A stretch of 64,000 nucleotides of DNA from Escarpia spicata (taxonomy: Eukaryota; Annelida; Polychaeta; Sabellida; Siboglinidae), in contig OZ023210.1 in the NCBI GenBank assembly GCA_963995525.1, positions 27,801,439 through 27,865,438 on the forward strand, written 5' to 3'. Position 1 is the first letter of the stretch. The number at the start of each line of letters is the position of its first letter. The notes beneath the pieces were generated by a model. That model worked only from the letters and a program-made list of their open reading frames with translations, had not been told where the DNA came from and made no database searches. Below, piece after piece: positions 1 through 13,686 of this stretch. Made by a program: the position numbers and the translations under genes.

Positions 1-365
1 AATCATGGTGCAGTTAATTGCCATTGAGTGATTGATAGTACAGTCAGTTTCTGCCTATCTAAGACTACGGCTATGGCTGACTGAGTGAATTATAATAAAT
101 ATAAATAGTTCTTCCTCCCTTAATAGTCTCAATTTAGTTACCGGAGTTTGCCCCGGTTCAACATTTTCTAATTAAATAAAGTAGGCTTTATTGTTAAAAT
201 TGAGACTACTGATCTTGTAAATATAATTTAGTTTTTTACTTATGCCGTAGGCTTAGCCTTAGCTCTGGGTTTAACATTCTTTACTATTTATTATCTATAT
301 GATATAAAATGATATGGTTTTGGTCTATTATTTTCTACTAAATATGATAATAATCTAACATAATT
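1..365. other. AT-rich lead-in, probably LINE 5' region
   Basis: No coding signal is visible here. The stretch lies directly upstream of the LINE open frame and is probably its 5' untranslated part or its flank. The 5' end of the element cannot be placed. Confidence 0.3.
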
Positions 366-3352
366 ATGTCACCATTATTCTTATTGGGTGTTTTCTGCTT
401 GTCTTGCTCTGTTGCTGTAAGGGATATAGATTTTGTTTTATGCAAACCATTGAGATCTAATCATTTTAATGTGCTTTTTCCTAATCACAGTAAAATTCAT
501 CATTCTATTTCAATTTTGCATAGTCTGCCATGTCTTCATGTTTGTTATAATAGAAAGTTACTGCCAATCCCCCGCTCTACGCCAACATTGAAATTAGCAA
601 TAATTTTATTACTAGCAGGAGATGTAAGTCTTAATCCTGGGCCATCTGTTAGACGAAACATTCGGGTGGCCACTACAAACATTCGATCTGTACGAGATAA
701 GACAGCCTCACTTTGTGATTTATTAATTTCTATGAAAATAAACATTCTAGTTATAACTGAGACCTGGCTCAGACCACATGATACACATGCATGCATTGCT
801 GACGTTTCCCCTTCTGGTTACACCTTTCACCATCGACCACGTTTAGTCGGCCGTGGAGGTGGTGTTGGCTTTCTTATATCACAGCAGTTCAAAGTTAAAT
901 TACATTCTAATCCTGAATACTCAGTTTTGAGTCCAATCTGTGCTGAAATTTAAGATTCTTCTTTCTCCGCACACTTTGTTTGTATCTATCGCCCTCCAGG
1001 ACATCCGGCCAATTTCTTTGAAGACTTTCAGGATATGTTAGAAAATCTGGCAGTTATTCATTCAGAATTTTACATTCTTGGTGATTTTAATATACATTTG
1101 GATATACCTTCTTCAACTATAACTACGTTTGATGATATTCTGGCATCATTTGATTTGAAACAACATGTTACCTTTTCGACACATATACATGGCCATTGGC
1201 TTGACCTCTTGATAACCCATTCAACTTGTAATAATATCCAAGCACCTACTGTTTCAGATGGGTTATCAGATCACTATACTGTCATTGCCAATATTAACGG
1301 TTCTATAGCCCCTTTACAATCGAAGCACAATGTGTCTTACAGAGCCATTCATAGGATTGACATTACAGCTTTAATGGCTGATATCCTTATATCTGACCTT
1401 ATCACAGATCAAAAAAACATCTATCTGACTTATATAAACAGTACTGTCAAGTACTCAACGCATTACTTGACAAACATGCACCTATAAAATTCAAATGAGT
1501 GTCAGAAAGGCCACCGGCTCCATGGAGGACTTCCGAAATTATACTATCTAAAAGGCGTCGTCGTTATTTAGAGTGGGTATGGTGCAAATCATGCTCGCCA
1601 TTAGATAGATCGCGCTATTCTAAGCAATGTCACCTCTGTAATAGACAAATGGCTAAAGCTAAATCAGATTATTTTACAAATATGGTCATAAATAAGTCTG
1701 ATAATCCGCGTCAGTTATGGAATTGCATCAATAACATTCTACACAGGCGGCCTACTCCATCGCTACCTGATCATGTGTCAATTAAGTTTCTATGTGATTC
1801 GTTCTCTAGTCACTTCAAGAATAAATCAGTATTATTCGTTCTGCTTTCCCACGTCATAATATAAGTAATGTCAGTGTGGACTTTCCACAAGTAAATTCTC
1901 AATTTGTATCATTTGAACCTGCAACAGTTGATGAAGTTAGGAAAATAATTATGTCCTCCCCAAATAAATCTTGTGCACTTGATCCATTTCCAACAATACT
2001 GCTAAAAGCATGTCTAGATACACTAATTGGACCTATAACAAATATTATAAATGCATCACTTTGCTCTGGCTGTTTTCCACCCATGTCACACCACTTCTTA
2101 AGAAGTCATCTCTGCCTAAACAAGACCTAAACAGTTATAGACCTATTTCTAATCTCAGCTTCATTTCCAAAATACTAGAAAAGGTTATAGCAAGTCGTCT
2201 AAGGTCTCACATTAGCACAAATGTCTTAACTAATGTGTCACAATCAGCATATAGGCAGTTTCATTCAACAGAGACTGCCCTCTTGAAGGTTCATAATGAC
2301 ATTAACTTGAACATTAATAATGGTAAAGTGACTGCACTTACCTTACTAGATCTCTCTGCTGCGTTTGACACGATTGATCACAGCATTCTCATTGAATGCC
2401 TATTAAAGTGGTACGGCATATCTGGCACAGCTCTAAGCTGGTTTTCTTCATATCTAACTGATAGATACCAAACTATGAAGATTGGGAATTGCTTTTCAGC
2501 TGCACTGCCGGCTTTATTTGGTGTTCCCCAGGGTTCTGTTCTTGGGCCTTAGCTTTTTACTCTTTACACCACGCCACTAAGCTCTGTTATACAAAGACAT
2601 AACTTCTACATTTCATTGGCTACCCCAGATACAAATCGCTCCCTTAACCAACTTAGTGATTGCCTTCAAGATATCTTCCACTGGATGACTGACAACAAGT
2701 TGAAATTAAATGCAAATAAAACTGAATTGATCATTATTGGTACTCCAGTGCAGCGTTGTAAACTGGATGGTTTTTTTCCCTACGCGTATTTTGAATCAGT
2801 ATATCATGCCAGCAACCTCGGTACGGAATCTAGAAGTGATCTTTGATAGTAACTTAAATTTCCGACAACACATATCTCAAACATGTCGCTGCTGTTTTTA
2901 TCATATTCGTGATCTTCGCTATATTTGCCGGTATATGTCATTTTCTGTTGCCAAGACTATTGCAACATCGCTTGTTAGCAGCAGACTTGACTATTGCAAT
3001 TCCCTCCTTTATAATATCGCTAGCAAGGATATCACAAAACTTCAGCGTGTCCAAAAGTCAACACTAACATTGGAACTAGGGCTTTTTCTGTTGTTGCACC
3101 AACTCTTTGGAATATGCTTCCTCTTAGTGTTAGATCAGTTGAAAATATTAAAAAATTCTGTCGTCTTTTAAAAACGTATCTTTACAACCTTGCTTATCCA
3201 CCGTAGCTCCCTAGCGCCTTGACCCATCTGTTGACAACTGGAAAACTACTTATGGATTTTGAGATTGACCAACCCTTTTGTTTTGATGCGCCTCTGAGCT
3301 TGGTTTCCAAGGATTTAGGCGCAATAGAAGTTATCTTATTATTATTATTAAA
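366..3352 (+). pseudogene. CR1/L2-like non-LTR retrotransposon, decayed
   Basis: The translation follows the order of a CR1/L2-clade ORF2. A hydrophobic N terminus (MSPLFLLGVFCLSCSVAV) and a 2A-like motif come first. An AP-endonuclease domain follows, with TETWL, GRGGGVGFL and, after an in-frame stop at 951-953, YRPPGHP and GDFNIH. The reverse transcriptase has SYRPISNLSFISK, SAAFDTIDH and FGVPQGSVLGP, then a stop. The YADD-type catalytic motif is not found: the text between the QGS block and NKLKLNANKTE is too short, so a deletion is likely. A tail domain (SRLDYCNSLLYN, WNMLPLSVRSV in another frame) ends just before a TTA-repeat tail at about 3338-3352. At least four frame changes plus the stops make it non-functional. 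The clade call is from motif style only. Confidence 0.88.
618..644 (+). other. 2A-like ribosome-skipping motif in LINE ORF
   Basis: The codons read GDVSLNPGP, preceded by a hydrophobic run (LAIILLLA) and followed at once by the endonuclease domain. The 2A consensus is D(V/I)ExNPGP, where translation skips the Gly-Pro bond. Here the usual E is S, but NPGP is intact. 2A-like sequences are known near the N termini of LINE proteins in sea urchins and other invertebrates. Activity of this S variant is not known to me. Confidence 0.75.
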
Positions 3353-6149
3353 TGTCAATGCAAAATCAGAGAAAAGGTTACTGAAGAGTTTTTAAAAAAA
3401 ATAGGAAAATGTGAAAATTTACCAGTTTCAGGGGCCCTGGGGGTCCTATGGGGCCCTTAGAATGATTCAATCAAATACAGATTTCTTGTGCATAGTGGCA
3501 GTACCCTAAGATACGTCTATGTAAAATTTGAGAAAAGGTTGCTGAATGACTTCTGAGAGATATATATATATAGATATATATGACAGATAAGGCGAATTGC
3601 TTAACATATTTTTCTCATAAGACAATAAAGTTACATCAATTTTGAGCTACCTAGTACTATGTTTGGTTATTGACAGACATTTCATGCAAGTGTGAGATTT
3701 TGGCAAAGATTGATCAGATATGCCTTTAAAGTGGATTATACTTATAAATAATAGACACTAGATGTAGATTATAAAGCCCAGTTATGCCACACATGGAGAC
3801 ATAGCACAATGGCTTGGCTTCATAGCAAATTATGTCGCTCTGGTACAAATGGCCTAGATCTACATTCCAGTGCCACAACCGGGTGTGCAATAGGTATAAT
3901 AATGTCAACAGAAAACACAAGCACCTGCTGAAAATATGTGTATTATGTTCAGAAACATGCAAACCCAACTAGAAAGGTTTCTTCACAGATGTTAAAAGCT
4001 AAAGTTACGTGTTTACATAGCATGGTATCCAGTCTACTGACTAGACAGCTTTATAATTCACCCCATGGCTGACCATTCCAGTGAATATGAATTGTACTTT
4101 TCCAGGAAGCATTCAATCATACTGCACAATAGATATATATTCTATTTTATTTACAAAATAACATCACACCTTACATTAGCTACAGCTATGTACTTACGTA
4201 GCTCAGTGAACTGGAGCAACATGGAGTGAATTACATACCCCAAGCTTCCGACGGTAACGACAGGGTTCAAACCGCAGTCACCACCATACAACAATGTGTA
4301 CCAACAGCCACGCCGAACTGGAAACTACAATATTTTCACGAGCGATTATCAATGAAGAGAAACCACAAGAATCTTGATTCTGATTGGTGCACACTAAATC
4401 AGGTGGTCAATGTGGAACACCCAATTAGTAGCTCTGGTACACAGAGATAGTGTCAAGTAAACCACACATTAGCCCTCCTATCACCAGTAGCCCATGGGTG
4501 CTCGCACCCAGCTAGGCTACAGTAGGCTGCATATGTGCCAAGAATGTGTCTTGCTTTACATATCTGAAATAGCCATGGACGAATTGGGGTAACAACCACA
4601 CACAAGTGACTTTAGACCACCCTTACTATCGCTCTAGGGATCATAATGGTCAAGATCATATCATAAACGCCCAGCAGGCACTGGTTATTCAGAACTGGCA
4701 CCAACACTAACAATCAACATAATGTTCATATTCAAAATGCTGCAGCACAATAATGACACTTGAAGGTAAAAAAAGCTTCAAGAAGTGTAATGTAAAGAGA
4801 ATGAAAGGATACACAAATGGGGCTACTGTCTAGGGTAATGACCCCTACCATGAATCTATAGAAGTAAATTTGTTATCAGCATGAAGTTTGATAATTGATT
4901 TTTAAAGAAGTATTGTAGGTATTATAATATTATAATATATATATTGTTCAGAATCTTGATACAATGCTCAACGGAGCTTTCATACTTTCATGGTCTTTGA
5001 TCAGTGCTTTGCCAATCAGAGCATCAAACACTGATGAAGACACCATGAATCAGCCCATGGTCTCAAAGCTCCATCAACATTCTGAAACAGTATCTACCAG
5101 TACTTACTTCTTTAAATTGTAGTCTTAATTATGTGGCATGACGTTTTTAGACATCAGACACAGTGATATCTGTTCCAAATCCCACAGAAGATGACTGAAA
5201 CTGATACGAGTTAAGATAGTCTTGCTGACAGCATCTGTGCACGTTTCTGGAACTGACAGGAGAATAAAAGGTGAAGATACTGTGCCCAACACCTCACCCA
5301 TTTCCTGCCTGTGCTGCTCTCCAAGCTGTGATGTATCACCACCCTACCACCTGCCCACTAACCAGGTGAAGCAGGAAATCATTAATACTCATTTAATCTG
5401 CTCTTAGTGAACTGTCCCTGAGGATGTCATTGATTAATTGATCAGGGATTACACACAACTCAAGGACATCTCACACAAGTAGCCAGGCTGGTGGTATCTA
5501 GCAGTTTATCACCCAAGGGCAGATAAAGCACATCAGCTATGATTCAATTGTACCATTATTAAATATGATGCATTTGCCACTGATGTGGGTTGAAGTAAAG
5601 AGCCAGCTATTGAATGGAAGGCTGTGGGTGTTTGGCACAGATACCACCTGTACACTCATTAAACCTGGTCCAGTGACAGGTTAATGGCCTCTAGCAATTG
5701 CTACTGTTAGCTCTAGCCAGACCATTTTATTATGGGTTCATTCTGAGTAGTTTTAATAAAGCTTAGCTTTGAGAATTTTATCAGTCGACACCTTTTTGAT
5801 ATTGTGTACAAAAAGAAAAGTGTATCATTTAAACTAGTATATATAACTTGGCACAACAATATTACAGGAAGGCTTGCATGTATTGGCAACATGACCTGCA
5901 AATTGATTGGCAGAGCCAACCCCATCAACTCATCAATATCACTTCCTGTCTGCATTAAAGGAAATAAAAACAAAGCATTAGCTAAAATCAGCTAACCATG
6001 TGTACACAAAGTTTAACATTGTAACATTCGAGAACATTAAAAAAATACAGAAAAATACATTTGTAGCATAAATTGTATTTTAAACCCATCTGTATAGCGA
6101 TTCCCACGGAAAATAAAAATTTGATGAGCTAGGCGATCATGTGGTATCG
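3353..6149. other. Intergenic, no gene recognised
   Basis: Only short frames without coding character occur. The stretch holds an imperfect hairpin at 4948-5088 and a short TA run near 3560. Nothing else could be assigned. Confidence 0.4.
4948..5088. repeat. Imperfect inverted repeat (hairpin)
   Basis: The blocks gttcagaatcttg, ggagcttt and catggtct on the left recur as reverse complements on the right in the same order, around a loop of about 40 bp. It may be a small non-autonomous transposon or a chance fold. Confidence 0.4.
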
Positions 6150-7190
6150 TGACGATATGACCCACACTTGCATCAGGCTGACCCTTTCCATGCATTCAGA
6201 GCATGTTTACAAGCTTAGCTTTTGGGTCGAAACGAGCATCAAAATGAGATTTTGTGCGATATTCCAACGTAATACGAACACTAGTCATCATAGAGGAACA
6301 AGCTGTTATCTTGCGGTTCCACATGAATCAAATTTTATTCAAAACAATGAAAGCGAATGAGCCTACAAGTCGATTAGGTTTCGCTGAGCTTGGGCTCATT
6401 TTCAGAATAATTACATCGTAATGCAACTAACGGGAGATAATTTAATGTTTCTAAATGTTATTTATCCCGACAGATCACACTTTGTTTTCACATATATATT
6501 TACAATATATTACCGTACAATTAATAAATTAAATATCTATTACATTATATTTGTTTGTAATAATTAAATATTTATAAACAGTGCATCATAGTATAAATAT
6601 TATTTGGTTTATATAACTTCGTGAAAACATAAATAAAAAAATTTAATGAAAATCACTGGTTTGGTATCGGGACTGAACCGGCGTCGCCCGGTTCTAAAAT
6701 AAATGACAAGAAACTAATGCGTTCACCAACGGAGCTAGCGGCACCGACAGAAATGCACCAACTGATTTAAGTTATGATAAATTGTACAACTCCCCCTTCA
6801 TACATCGATATTCTAGTGATATTATACACGTTACTTTCTGTAACTGGATACAATATATGTTTGCTATGTACGTTTATTGGTGTAGATTATCTCCAGTTGG
6901 TTGCATTCGACATAACTATTCTGAAAACGAGCCCAAGCTCGGCACACTAGTCGACTTGTAGGCCCATTCGCATTCATTGTTTTGAATAAAATTTGATTCA
7001 TGTGGAACCTGTAAGATAATTGCTTGTTCCTCCATGATGACTAGTGTTTGTATTACATTGGAAAATCGCACAAAATCTCATTTTGATGCTCGTTTCTACC
7101 CGAAAGCTATCCTTGTAAACATGCTCTGATTGCATGGAAAGGATAGGCCTGATGCGAGTATGGGTCATATGTGACGTCACATCTCGGCAT
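6150..7190. mobile_element. Fold-back / long-TIR non-autonomous DNA element
   Basis: About 283 bp at 6150-6432 reappear as the reverse complement at about 6898-7182 with roughly 85% identity by eye. Shared blocks include agcatcaaaatgagatttt and catgaatcaaattttattc. The 465-bp spacer is AT-rich and carries a tRNA-like sequence. No transposase is encoded. Clear target duplications were not found, so the exact ends and superfamily are open. The matching frames in both arms are mirror images and not genes. Confidence 0.7.
6664..6751 (-). other. tRNA-like sequence (tRNA pseudogene or SINE head)
   Basis: On the minus strand there is an A-box-like tagctccgttggtgaacgc (6719-6737) and a B-box-like ggttcagtcccg (6668-6679). 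An acceptor-stem pairing (GGTGCCG with CGATACC) holds in six of seven positions, counting one wobble. The D and T stems pair poorly and the anticodon arm is too long, so a working tRNA is unlikely. It sits in the loop of the fold-back element. Confidence 0.45.
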
Positions 7191-8351
7191 CCCGAAAAGC
7201 ATGCCAAAAATATACATATTCGAAAATGTCTGGCTGTACAGCATAAAATGTGGAATTTCTAATTCATTAATTTTTTTGCTTTGGTGGACATGGAAATAGA
7301 TAGCAGGATGTAACATAATATGAATTCAAGCAATGATGTTTTTACTCCCTTTAAGAGTACATCTGGCATGACACTTCAACATCAGCACTGCGCTTCTTTG
7401 GATAAACAGTCATGGAATACAACAACATAGTTTCTCTTCAACTTCTTTGTAAAATTAAATTGTACATCCCAACAATATCAACTGACATATTATTATGTTG
7501 AAAAACACAATTTACAGATATCTGACAAGGGCACAATTAGGTTACTACCTAAGATTTGTTGGGACTTCAATAAAGTTATAAACCAATGGCACCCTTCTTT
7601 GTCTAACAGCCAATGCCATGTGTGTGACAGTACCTGAACAAATTCCACCATCACATTAAAAACAACTCTGACAGAACATGCTTCATTCTGGATGAGATGA
7701 ATTGACAAGACAAAAGACAGACTTCTGTGTGACACCTTATACAACTGTATATTGTATCATCACAATGAATGTGGTCATGATATCATGTAGCAGCAGTCAA
7801 GTAAACAGACATGGTACTGCCACAGGATGCATCCATTGCAACTGTCAACACCTGGCATCTAATTACACAATGCAGCATGGGGGCATAGTTACCACCACCC
7901 TCCAAGGGGCTGTTATTCCACCCTTTAGGGTTGTTATCCCATTGTCTAGGGGTTGTTATAACACCCTCTCAGTTGGTGAACTCAGTCATCCAGCACATGC
8001 AGTGCAGAAATAAAACACCCTTAATCAATACACAATCAAACACAACTTTATTGGCCATGTAACCCTTAAGCACCCATGTGTTTGTTGTGGCTGCTTGTAT
8101 CAGCATGCCTGGCACTATGGTCATGTCTCGATGCTGTTTCACTCAACTTATTCAGGTCATACACATTTGTGAACCAACAATTCAACTACATTTTTAAATG
8201 TCCAATAAAATATATATATATGCTCTTTAACAATTTTTTAAACACACTTAAGTTAATAAAATATTAAAGTTCTGCAATAAAATGTCAAATTTAAGCTATA
8301 AATATCAGAAAGACCAGATACGGAATACAAGTATACAACCTGTTAATACAC

Positions 8352-8392
<41 letters not shown>

Positions 8393-11300
8393 GGAATTCC
8401 TTGGAGCACGGAAATGTGCCAATGACGCATTGTATGCAGGAAAGACACATATAAAAACCTGTCTGAGAAATCTGAGGGGCACTTGTGTTGAATCCGGGCT
8501 CACGTTGATTTTGCCATTGTTAACTATACTTTTTGCCTAAATCTGACACGTCGGTGCGGTAATTAAATCATTCCACAACATCCCAGGCATGTTTACGCTA
8601 TAAAATATTGCATCAGGCTTTACCATGTTTTGAGGCCAAAATAGTGCTCAGGTTTGCTCCCATCTGTGCCCGAACAGACAATGGCTGCACAGAACAACAA
8701 TGGCCTGAATGGAGTTATTTAAAACACATAGATCTTACATTGATGACTGGACACCGAGAACATTCTAACCAATACCCTTGTGCCTTGCCCATCCCTTGCC
8801 TGTTTAATATCTAAGTATTAAAAAGTGGTGTTTTAAATGGGGAAAAGTGGGTTGAGTTAGGCTAGTAGCCTACTAGGTATTTGTCAATAACTAAGATCCT
8901 AAAATGTGTATGTTCAAGGTCTTGGAAAACACACCAACTACAAGTTGCTGTAAATGAAATACAGTGGAATGCAGCCACAGGAGAGTCACAACAAATATTT
9001 CAGTAATGATATAGGAAATTAGTCTTGCTGATATAGTCACCTTGCTATCGAGGTCACTTTGCCTGGTCCCGAGGTGACCTTAATAGTGAGGTGGCACTGG
9101 ACATCAAATAATGTTGTGTACTTCTATGTTCACAAAATATACCTGGTAATTCAAATATGTATTTCTGGTAAAAGTGAAATACATGTATCATCATATTTAA
9201 AATTTAAATACAAATCACTTATTTGACCCAAACTCTGGCTTAAATGAATATATAAATACCTAGATGAAATCTTGAGGTAGTGATATGACTGGCAACTTGG
9301 TCACACAACACATAAACAAAGTGCAGACAGTTGACTATCTGTTATCAATACTGCTATATCTACTCAAGTAGTTATTGTATCGCCTTGAGCAGTATCTCGA
9401 GAGTGTAAATCAATGCTGCACTTGTAAGTCTTGTATATCTTACTAGTGCGTGCATGGCACATGCAGTGCACTACATCAATAACAGCATACACCCACTCAG
9501 TCACAATCACAGATGCTACGTACACACGTACACCTGTATGAGTCATTTGTTAGAGTTAATAAGGACAAGTCTACCTTTTGATATAAATTATGACCAATAA
9601 AAATGCATAAAATACACTTAAAAATGGAACCTTGGACATTTATTCCTATTTTAGTTGTTTAATTACTAAATGAACCAATACAAAAATAACTACCTCACAA
9701 GAAAGTTGATTTATGACAATAACAATTATGATTCTTGTCAGGTAAACAATTGTCTATTGAAATTAAAAACATAAATTTTGTACAATAACAAAACAACAAA
9801 CTCATTCGCAAATAAAACAGGTGCGAATGAGACTCCTAACCACCCGCATGCTGCACAGTGCAAACCATGGACAGTTTTTTAAACATGACATGACCTAGAC
9901 ATTCACACAACCTGTGATTTATGTCAGCAGATCACACAACATACACACGGCTGGTGATAACAGTAACACAGCAGGTCAAGTCTACAACCACAAAGGTGAA
10001 GTATGCACTTTGTATGAGAGTGACACACATGGCACAGATCCATGTTCACCACACTCTCTTGCATGCCTCATCAATTCACAATGAGCACACTTCATTGTAT
10101 TCCCATTAAGAAGCCACACAGATTTGTCCAACAAATGATGGCTGAAGATTTAACTATGTCAACACCAGAATCACTGTAACAAGATCAGCCATCAGTGGGG
10201 CAAACAGTGGACAGATGACTACATGCAGGATCATGTAGACAAGATATATTAGTAGTAATGTTTACTTATTTGGTAACATGACTAGATACTGGTTGACAAA
10301 CCTGTTTAAAATAACTTTCAAAATAATTGTCTGCTTTTTCGAAGGTGAATTGCTTTAGAATGGAGTAAGTTTTGTATTACAATAATAAATAAAAACTAGA
10401 CAAAAATCTACGTACACGTTAGCAAACAAAAACATCCACTAAACAGCAAAACAGTTCAGTTAAATTAGATAGTCTGCCATACAAAAATAGCAGACAGAAA
10501 AGCGATATAAATATGTAGCACTTGTAATTATTCACTTGACCTGAATATTGATAAACACTTTAAGCTATCTACGCTGTTCATATATTATGGCAAGCAGACA
10601 ATCTAATAAATGCACCTGGTTTTTCAGACATTAAACAAAGTTGAAGGTCCTTCATTTTGTACACTATTCAATAACTAATTCATATTCGTTGCTCAAGACT
10701 AGCAATTACAATCCACAGGAAAAGAAACTGGCCTACCTTGTTAATGCTATGTCCATTTATGACAATGTCAGTTACAAACTTAACTGTGCTTAAATTAATG
10801 CTGCTTGGAGACGAGAGGGTGTATTCTAGCAGTAATGTCCATCTGCACCAGAAGATAAATTAAATGAACACTATCTACACATGTCTAACCTTATAGCTGG
10901 CCCAGATAATCACACCATCCTATTTACATGACCTCCAGGTGCTAAGTCTATTCAATGGCTGGCACAGAAACTTGCCAGTCCCATCCCTTACTTAATTATT
11001 TATCATCTGCAGTATCGTGTTTGGCTGTGTGATGCTGTGAACATGGATACTGCCTCTGCCAGTGTTTCCCCTCGTATATGACAAGCGAGGCAAGCCGCCT
11101 CACTGTTTTTCTATGCTGCCTCGCCCAAAATATGCCGAAATTGCCGCCTCGTAGCTATTTCGTGCGCCCATTTTTTCGTTCTTTCGCGACATATTCAGCA
11201 TCAGCAAGCAGCGCAAAATGACACCACAAAGTCATGTATATTTCTGCAAAATCGCAGATTTGTAGCAACATCATTTAGTCGTCTTTCCTTCGCTCAGGGC

Positions 11301-12499
11301 CGGTTACGATTTACCTCTTGGAATTAACTTCGTTGGACAACGTGAATGACATCACTTGTCACTGTTGTCACTTGTCCAATCACAGAATATTCCCGTGGGA
11401 TCCATGGTGTTTCCAATGGTGACACCTTGTGGGGTTTCGATGTACTAGAAATCTAGACATTCATGTAACCTGGCGCCCAAACAGTAACTGCGTTCGGGAG
11501 TCATGTGGAACTCGGAGAAAAAACGAAGAAAACGGTAGCGGAACTAAGATGTCTTTTGAGCTAAATTTTACTATTATAGTGTGTGCCCACATTAAATTAG
11601 AATGGCGGTGTAGTTGATGTTGAATTTCTGGTTTATGACGGTGGTGGGACTGGAGTAAAAACCATGTAGGCTGATGGCACCACGTTATTAGTCTAATCTG
11701 GACCCTTTTGAAGCCCAAATAAAAACTGTGCATCTTATTCACTAGTCGGCACTTAGATCGAATCCAGACCCTTCTGAAGCCCAAATAGCGACCCGGTTTG
11801 CACTAATCTGCGCCGCTGGGGCCGTGCATTAAATGAGCGATATAGCAGCGTATGTTGATACAAACTATTTGGGTGCTACTTACGCTTCAAATGGGTGTAA
11901 GACGCAATATTTTTAAAGGTAAATATGCCTAGGATAATATTGAATGATGGAACTATCACATTGAGGTATCAAAGTTAGGTAAAACTCAAGTTATAATGGC
12001 GAAATCGAGGTGGGTCCACATTCGACACAAGTGCCCACAAGTCTATTCAACTAATGTTCTATGCCGGGTTTTTATTAGCAAAATAAGGATTGTGATTCAT
12101 AAGATATCTTTGTGCTAAATGTATAATACATATTCCGACAAAGTTGTGCAAACAAACTTTTGGGAAAGTTGATTTGAGTGAAGTACTTACGAATATAAAC
12201 AATCGAAGTTCACATCTCAAAAAAGATGCCTATTGCCCAAAACTATACTAACGGGTTACCAATAACTTCGGTTAGACAATGATGTTTGCACAGAAATTGG
12301 ACATACTAAACAACGTATACTGTACTGTTTTATAAAAAAGGACACAATTTGAGAAATGTTCTTGCGATTAATAGAAACATACTTTTGTGGCATTCCAGAA
12401 ATATTTAATTAATTGCATAGCATGCTAGCAACAAATAAAATATAATCTTTGGAACAATTTACCATAATATTATAATTATTTAAAGGTGAGTCTTCAGAT
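7191..12499. other. Intergenic, no gene recognised
   Basis: About 5.3 kb with only short, non-coding-looking frames. It holds a TA microsatellite at 8352-8389 and a diverged local duplication at 11691-11721 / 11757-11787 (gaccctt.tgaagcccaaat). Possible old repeats are present but could not be classified. Confidence 0.4.
8352..8389. repeat. (TA)n microsatellite
   Basis: A nearly pure TA dinucleotide run of about 38 bp. Confidence 0.9.
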
Positions 12500-12631
12500 G
12501 ATACCACTGAATGCTTTCCAGAAAAGTTGAGATGGTGTTCGACTGAACAGGTCTGCCAGGGAGTAAAATGTAAAGTGCTTTGAGCAGTCCTTAGGACTGG
12601 ATACTGCACTACATAAGAACTTACATTTTAC
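12500..12631 (+). repeat. SINE tail fragment
   Basis: The blocks aggtctgccagggagtaaa and agcagtccttaggactgga match, as reverse complement, the body and tail of the SINE at 25200-25525. Only the 3' part is present; no tRNA-like head is seen here. It is evidence for a dispersed SINE family. Confidence 0.6.
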
Positions 12632-13102
12632 TTTTATTGACTCTGTCAGCATGGTAACAAGGCCTAGGATTACGGCAAAAAAACATTACCACAACCAAAT
12701 ATCAGTGGTCAAGTGAAAACCACACCTTAACACGATGAAACAATCATGATTACTGACTTTCATCAATCATGATTTCTACATTTACAAGTAGTGTCTTGTT
12801 ATTTCATATATTCCCCCTAGTACACAGTATATTTTTGTTATAACTAATTAAACAACAGCAACTAAAACTCAGCCATGTGTATATGACATAGATATAAATA
12901 GAACAGGCTAGTTGAACAAGATCACTAAGCCACTATCAGTTGACACATGATACAGTGACCGCTGCATGGGCCAGTGACAGCCATGCTGCTGTATGGCAAT
13001 AAGTCACTGCAGTCCCAGTGCCTATACAGCACAGCACCAAGTTTTCATCATAATATTTCATGCTAACTATTAATTGACTTCAGTTAGTCAGTGTTGTTAA
13101 TG

Positions 13103-13682
13103 TACATTGGGTTCAGAGAGTTGCCTCACTAATCCACCAAAGTTATTTCGTAGCAGTGCCAGCTCATCTTCTTCAAGTAGCTTCTGTTCTCCAATGGATT
13201 TGAGAAGGTCTCATTTTGTTTATCTTTTGCTGCTTCCGCCTAAAAACTTCTGAGTCAAGGTCTTTATTTTCCTCTTTAATTCTGGCGTTTTCTGAACCAT
13301 CTTTGAAGATAATGGCTGGTCTCTCGCGAGATGTAACTGTTCTATATTTAATCTCCTCGCTACTTTGGTTGGACTTGGAACATCCTGATCTTCCACAACA
13401 GTACTCATGTGACTACTGCCTCCAGATGCTTGAGCAGGGTGCTTTATAGCCTTTCTGGGTTGGCGTACGCTTAGGTTGCAGGTGGAAAGGGAAATTTAAA
13501 ATGGAGGGAACTGCCGAATCATGGAGGCTTCTTCCGATCTTGTTGGGACGAACCACAAAACAGTTCACTTCAAAATTATCACTACAAAGGAAGCTGTTCG
13601 TTGTTGGTGTCCAGGCTTTTCTCCTGATTGCTTCAACCCAAGCAGCTCGGCATTCTCGCCTTTTCTTTTCATCTGGGAATCT
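13103..13682 (-). pseudogene. THAP-domain protein fragment, broken
   Basis: Reading from 13680 down, the translation gives FPDEKKRRECRAAWVEAIRR, then WTPTTNSFLCSDNFE and GRSLHDSAVPSI. This is the second half of a THAP C2CH zinc-finger DNA-binding domain, ending in its AVPSI block. A splice acceptor (ccctgcag) sits directly before it, where the first CxxC half would join from an upstream exon that I did not find. A basic, coiled-coil-like stretch follows in a second frame (TPELKRKIKTLTQKFLGG), and a third frame gives LLEEDELALLRNNFGGLV. THAP proteins include P-element-type transposases and host regulators. The third zinc ligand is Asn rather than His (CSDNF for CSxHF). Two frame changes and this loss point to a relic, although short introns could explain one change. 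Confidence 0.7.
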
Positions 13683-13686
13683 GCAG

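Noticed and set aside
6664..6751. A functional tRNA gene
   Set aside because: D and T stems pair poorly and the anticodon arm is abnormally long.
11050..11820. Possible gene near a CpG-richer stretch
   Set aside because: Frames on both strands lack domains; only a small local duplication is visible.
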